In this document: positions 59,314-64,000 of the stretch, one piece after another | Layout: every line of letters starts with the position of its first letter | How positions within the stretch are numbered: the stretch's first letter is position 1 | Notes under the pieces: model-generated | What the model saw: only the letters and a program-made list of their open reading frames with translations | What the model was told of the DNA's origin: nothing | Database searches by the model: none | Translations under genes and position numbers: made by a program | Assembly (NCBI GenBank): GCA_036365515.1 | Contig: CM070873.1 | Coordinates: forward strand, 25,340,585-25,404,584 | Direction of reading: 5' to 3' | Origin: Torymus aiolomorphi | Lineage: Eukaryota > Arthropoda > Insecta > Hymenoptera > Torymidae | DNA length: 64,000 nucleotides

Positions 59314-60574
59314 TCAATTCAAAACGCAGCGCTTCCCGACAGATGTGTATCTGTCCGCGCAGCCGCAAGACAACGTAGGTCGTGGAAAGCAAAATTGATC
59401 GCAACCTCCGTTCTCCACAATACACGGATTATCCTTGGAATTGAAAAACTGTTCTGATGTGCTAATTATTCTCATGAATGTCATCCGTCTGAACTTCGTG
59501 TCTATCAATGACATTGATGCAATGATGTCTGTATTTCCACCGTTGTGCTTGTGAACGCGATAGATTACTTTATCTGTTGCTATGAACAGCCACTGATGGT
59601 AAATGCACATTACCGTTGAAGAACTAATTATACGGTTGATATTTGTTACGTTAAGGATTTTTTCATCTTTTAAATCATATAATGTATGTGCAATTCTATA
59701 TAATGGGGGTCTATATTTATTTAGGTACATTAACTAATAAATTCTATTTGTTTCATAATCAACAGTAAATACTTTAAATATTAAATTCACTTTTAGTAAT
59801 ACAGTGCCATTCATTGAGAATCCAAATAAATCTTCTTTGTCAGCTATTTCTGTTACTAAAAACAGCTTACCGAGACTAGGATAATTTGCCATTATACCTG
59901 TACTATGAGTCATCTCAAATAAAAAACGTATTGCCTCAATTGCTCCGAAATAATCTATTGTTTTTGAGAATCGATATTTAAATGGATAATTGAACACAAT
60001 CTTTTTCAATTGACGTTCAACATTTATCATTATTAATAACTGCTCCATGATGATACTTTTAAGTATAGAGAAATATAAATTCCCAGTCCAAGGATTGTAC
60101 ACCAAATCACAAACAAACTCGTAGTCCTTCCTAGATAGTACAACAATCTCCTTCGTAGTGACTTTACTCGTTCTCAACTTTGTCATATATATAGTGTTAT
60201 TAAAGCCGTAGTAAAAGTTATCGTTGACCAAATCATAATCGAAAAAGTACTTCTCCAGACCGATGTCAGTTGGCCAAATGATGTCGGCCGAAATATTCCG
60301 TGCAGCATCTGGAACGCATGCTCTGACGTACGTTTTCCATGGATACAAGACGAAATCTGATACGTCACGACAGGTCATCCCGTCGGCATTCAGCTGGCGA
60401 TCCAGATGGCAGGTACAGTTACGATGACTGTTGGACTTCGGCAAGTACACGGAAAAATATGTTTGGCTGCCAGTGCTATATTTCATTGCTGTGGCGCCAC
60501 TGTACATTTTAGTAGCAGTTCCCTCGTCACTCGGGACTGAGTACCAGAAACTCGCTGAGAACGGCTTTCCCGCG
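59314..60574 (-). pseudogene. LDL-receptor-related protein fragment: propeller plus EGF, broken by one TAG
   Basis: Read leftwards from an acceptor-like TTTTCAG ending at 60575, one frame stays open to a TGA at 59314-59316, except for TAG at 59734-59736. In order it shows an EGF-like remnant (NCTCHLDRQLNADGMTC), degenerate propeller blades (EKYFFDYDLVNDNFYYG, DLVYNPWTGNLYFS, VDYETNRIY), and a terminal EGF module starting NPCIVENGGCDQFC with six Cys. Such YWTD-propeller/EGF pairs belong to LRP and vitellogenin-receptor-type endocytic receptors. The TAG sits where Trp follows IY, so a single G-to-A change explains it. No ligand-binding LDL-A repeats or membrane helix lie in the window, and no further exon was found up to 64000. 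A fragment pseudogene is most likely; a sequencing error or partial gene is possible. Confidence 0.65.
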
Positions 60575-60828
60575 CTGAAAAGAAAAATCCGCTGTTTCTG
60601 CTATAGGGAGCCTGGCAGTTTTAGCCATAGTCGCATCGCAAACGCGTTGCAAGAACTGGGCTACAATCGTACTTAACTCGCTACCATTTCCTTTCCATTG
60701 ATTCTTTTGCTTTCAAATTTTTTTTGGCCTTTTCTAGAAGGCCTTCTGCAACTTATAAAACTATTACAGAGTCTATTAGCATATACAGAAACGAATGAAA
60801 AATGTTTAAATATGTCATAACCTCTTTT

Positions 60829-61196
60829 TCCCGAAATATTATTTTCAACGAAAAAAGTTGTTATGAATTTTCGATTTCTCGAATTTTAACTATATAGTAT
60901 TAAAATTTAATAGTAAAAGAAGATTTCTGCAAAGTTTGAGCTCTCTAAGTGCCGAGGATTATGAAAAATTGCAAACAAAAGGACCATGCGTCGACGGCTG
61001 ACAAAGTGTATTAGACAGCGCGAGCCACCCGATTGTTAGAAGTTATAAAAATTGTTGTTACTTAGCATTTTTGACATCTAGAAAGTTAAAATTTTGCAGA
61101 CACCTTCTTGAACCATTAAATTTTAATACTATATAGTTAAAATTCGAGAAATCGAAAATTCAGAACACAACTTTTCTCATTGAAAATATCTCGAGA
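60829..61196. repeat. Inverted repeat upstream of the LRP-like fragment
   Basis: Arms 60829-60911 and 61112-61196 share AATTTTCGATTTCTCGAATT and ACTATATAGTATTAAAATTT with their complements. The 200-bp spacer is unique, and GC-richer at 60985-61035. Probably a MITE. Confidence 0.7.
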
Positions 61197-61219
61197 AAAA
61201 TTCCATTTTTCCATTTTCA

Positions 61220-61696
61220 CTTCCCTGGTAGAAAATTAACCATAAGTTGACCAGAATATGTTTAATTTTCTGGTAATTGGTGAGCATTCTGGCCAGAAAC
61301 CCCGCGTGCTGGCGACAGTTTCTGGTCAGAATCTGACGAATTTCTGGTCAAATAAAATCATTATATTTTAGGTTATGCCCTGTGTACATAATGATGCTCA
61401 CTGCAACACTTATCTGAATGCAACAGGCATAATGAATCTGTTTTTTTTTAGTAAATAGATTTTTTCGGTTGTACTCCATTTTATATCAAAGCGGAGCAGT
61501 AATGAAAAAGATATAATTACAATGATTTTTAATGTACCATAAAATTTTCATTGTGAAAATGAAAATATAATTAGAATTATTTTCAAGTAATGTATCATAA
61601 AGACATTACTCATTTTATGCATCAGTAAAACATTTTCAGTATTTGACCTTTGGTATGTAACTAATCGGGTGATGGATTTTCATGAGATAAAGCTTA
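61220..61696. other. Spacer with CTGGTAGAAAATTAACC-type repeat
   Basis: The start resembles the ACCTTGGTAGAAA flank at 26484 and contains several TTTCTGGTCA(G/A)A words (about 61240-61350). Probably another old repeat. AT-rich afterwards. Confidence 0.35.
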
Positions 61697-63009
61697 TAGG
61701 GGAGAGCGGGGCATGCGTAGCACGACGGGTTGGTTTGGCACTCGAATATTTATAATATAAATAAATATTTAAATGCAAATTTTATGTATAAATAAAGAAT
61801 ATTTCTATTTCTTTTTTCTGTAAAAATAATATAAAAAAAATTATTATGAAAAAAATGATAAATATCTGAAATTCTTACTTCGAAAGCCACCTTTTTTTCA
61901 TTTTATATTCGCTTGGCAGGGATAAAAAAATGTATAATTTTTTATTCAAAATGAACGTATTCGATAGTTCTCAATACGAACTTTCAACTTCCATTTGGAT
62001 TTTTACTCGAAATATTATTTTCAAAAATATTTATTAACATTTAATAAAGTACTGATGTGGGGCATGCGTGGCACAGGAGTGGGGCACGCGTGGCACACGT
62101 CGCCACTAGCGGCTGGTTTACGAAGCAAACAGCTGATGAAATTCTAATCTTTTACTTAGTCACGTGAGTAATGTAGCTTAATTGTCAAGAGATAAGTTTA
62201 TTAGCTCTTAAGTAATTTATAACAAGGGTTCAATAAAGTGATGGTACGGGTGTACAAAAAGAAGACAAAATTATAATATAATATGGCAATTAGACGATGC
62301 CACAGCTCAATGTATTTATCCTTATTGAGAAAATATGCACTCGTCTGCTTCTAATTTTATACCACTTCAGTGTATTCAATCACCTTTGAACGTAGCATTA
62401 GAAAATAATAATGTTATTTATTAAATATAAGTTAAATATTATTTTATAATTTATTATGAAAATGTTGAATAATTTTATGAGTTTTCAAAGTTATTACATA
62501 TAATGTAAGGCGAAAATATTGTGATCTGTGTAACTACAGACTGATCAGTAAAAAAAAGTATTATTTATTTTTTGTTATAGAGAGAAAAACAAATTTCGTT
62601 TAAGTTAATTTAACTAGTTACATAGAGAAATTTAAAAAAACTGTATTATTTGAATATATCATGTACGTACCTGATAAAAAATAAATTATAACAATGAAAC
62701 AAATTTTTTTCTATTTTCTATTTACGTTTTATTGCGTTTTTAAAAAAAAAGCTTATCAATTTTAACTTTTTTGTAAAAAATAAATCCGTCACTTTATGTC
62801 CCATAGTGGGGCACGTAGAGCATTTCAACGAGTTTTACTTTTCGATGTATCATTCAGAATATATTAAAAAACAGTGTTTTTTAACTATCAATTCTATTTC
62901 TAAATATGTTTATCTAATTATTTCTTCTTTTGAACTTCTTGATATACTTAAGATATTAATCTAAATCTGCCCTAAAGTTACGGTGCCACACATGCCCTCC
63001 TCTCCCCTA
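61697..63009. mobile_element. GGGGCAC-type inverted-repeat element, copy 2
   Basis: Ends TAGGGGAGAGCGGGGCATGC and CATGCCCTCCTCTCCCCTA. Internal pair GGGGCATGCGTGGCAC and GGGGCACGCGTGGCAC at about 62058-62098, and GGGGCACGTAGAGC near 62812, at nearly the same relative positions as in copy 1. 1.3 kb, no coding frame. No clear target duplication. Confidence 0.75.
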
Positions 63010-63016
63010 TCCTTCA

Positions 63017-63340
63017 TATTTTAGTTATATTTATGATTTAAAAAGTTGCAAATATGAAAATTTCCTAATTTCAAGGTTTCTTACATTTCTTGTGATTTTT
63101 ACCATTTAAAAATGATTTATTGAAGTAAATATCTTCTCTCAGCAACCGGATAATGGATTTTTATGAGACAAAGCTCACATTCCTTGTATTTTAATCATAG
63201 TTCTGGTTCGAAGAGTTGTACTTCAATAAATTACTTCAATAAGTCATTTTAAATGATAAAAATCATAACAGATATAAGAAAACTTAAAATTAGGAAATTT
63301 TCATATTTGAAACTTTTCAAATCATAACTAAGACTAAAAT
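63017..63340. repeat. Inverted repeat adjoining GGGGCAC copy 2
   Basis: Arms 63017-63127 and 63222-63340 share TTGCAAATATGAAAATTTCC-type sequence with their complements. The spacer contains GGATTTTTATGAGACAAAGC, a word that also occurs near 61672 and, inverted, near 63360, marking a wider repeat family. Confidence 0.65.
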
Positions 63341-63394
63341 AAAAAGAATATAATCTTTGTATCATAAAAATCCTTTACCCGGTTGGTTATATAC

Positions 63395-63608
63395 TGTTAT
63401 GTGTTCGTCTACCATCATCGAACATAAGAACAAAAGCGTTGCCAAGCGACTAGTTTGTTGTTCTCGATTCGAGTTAGTTAGTTGATTCGAAACATTGTTG
63501 TTGATAACATATTTTATTGTGTGTGTTTATGATCTTAAATAAAGTTATATGTTATTCTTTTGTAATTATGGTTATTATTAATTATTGTATGTGTGTGTGA
63601 GTGTAACA
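63395..63608 (+). mobile_element. 5' LTR of an LTR retrotransposon
   Basis: A 214-bp segment beginning TGTTATGTG and ending GTGTAACA, giving the usual TG...CA ends within short inverted TGTTA/TAACA. AATAAA is at about 63538-63543. A primer-binding site follows three bases later. The partner LTR lies outside the window, so the family (Ty3/gypsy or BEL/Pao type) and age cannot be judged. Confidence 0.75.
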
Positions 63609-63611
63609 TTT

Positions 63612-63629
63612 TGGAAGTTCGTCCGGGAT
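63612..63629 (+). other. tRNA primer-binding site of the LTR element
   Basis: TGGAAGTTCGTCCGGGAT starts with TGG three bases after the LTR, as expected for pairing with a tRNA 3' end (CCA). The form is like the proline-tRNA type site, but the acceptor-side bases differ, so the primer tRNA is not assigned. Confidence 0.65.
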
Positions 63630-64000
63630 TTTGGGGACGAAATGGGCGGATTTAAAAAATGAGCAAAGGAAAAACGACGCATGCACCGCTGCGTGTGCCC
63701 TTCCGATCGAAGACCGGAGCACGGGCTGCTGCCGAAGTTTCTGCTGCCGAAACTGCTGCGGCTAATACTACCGACACCGATTGATGGCATGCGCTTGGCG
63801 GCTGGTGGCGCACGCTTGGGGACTGATACACGTATGATGACCGATGACTCCGATGACTCATCGACGCTGACATCTCACCGTCGGTCGGTGTACTCCAGCC
63901 TATTCTTCTTCATGAAACGCTCTTGGAGCTTTAAAATTAAATCAGATGAGTACAACCCTACATTCGAATACACAAACAACACCAATAACCTCCGTAGTCT
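63630..64000 (+). mobile_element. Leader and start of the LTR-element interior (cut by window end)
   Basis: Follows the primer-binding site. A 42-codon frame (ATG at 63660) ends early, and a frame from about 63835 is open to the window edge. Neither shows a recognisable gag motif in the available length. Confidence 0.4.

Noticed and set aside
1..64000. tRNA and rRNA genes
   Set aside because: No cloverleaf with internal A and B boxes or rRNA-like block was recognised by eye. A covariance search could still find a divergent one.

Overview
The window looks like nuclear DNA of an insect. It is AT-rich, with GC-rich exons separated by long introns, GT-AG splice sites with polypyrimidine tracts, microsatellites and many fossil DNA transposons. 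A hymenopteran such as a parasitoid wasp would fit, but that is an impression of composition and repeat load, not a proof. No bacterial operons, CRISPR arrays, rRNA or tRNA genes were seen.

Two protein-coding loci can be supported. The first runs on the + strand from 2306 to 41698. I rebuilt it from eight exons whose reading phases agree at every junction. It encodes about 20 copies of a short Ser-Pro-Arg-Gly-Ser repeat (exons 1-3), a low-complexity linker (exon 4 and the start of exon 5) and a four-helix membrane domain resembling the TMEM272-like family (exons 5-7). The last exon is unusual: the strong acceptor at 41382/41383 leads to an in-frame TAA three codons later, and 101 further codons stay open in the same frame. 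An AG 33 bp downstream would skip the stop and keep the frame. The product is therefore 628 aa, or about 719-730 aa if the stop is skipped or read through.

The second locus is a fragment on the minus strand (59314-60574) of an LDL-receptor-related protein. It has a beta-propeller and a terminal EGF module. One TAG falls exactly where the Trp of a Tyr-Trp blade motif is expected, so it is probably a pseudogene or recently broken gene.

Most other recognisable structure is mobile DNA. Intron 1 holds three palindromic MITEs, two of them inside the first. Intron 4 holds a 3.5-kb TA-flanked element (11631-15115) with an LTR-like insert, and a nested stack at about 17613-22115. Intron 5 holds a TTAA hairpin, a 1.23-kb GGGGCAC element, a 1.3-kb palindrome, another TTAA hairpin and a 2.8-kb hAT-like element with a perfect 8-bp target duplication. 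The two hAT-like elements both carry a head-to-head array of a ~92-bp repeat plus a TTAA hairpin, in mirrored order. The 42-59 kb interval shows no gene I recognise, only hairpin repeats, microsatellites and GC-rich patches. The right end holds a second full GGGGCAC element and the 5' LTR and primer-binding site of an LTR retrotransposon that continues past the window.

Limits: gene identity rests on protein features read by eye, without database search. Repeat boundaries come from manual alignment and may be off by a few bases.
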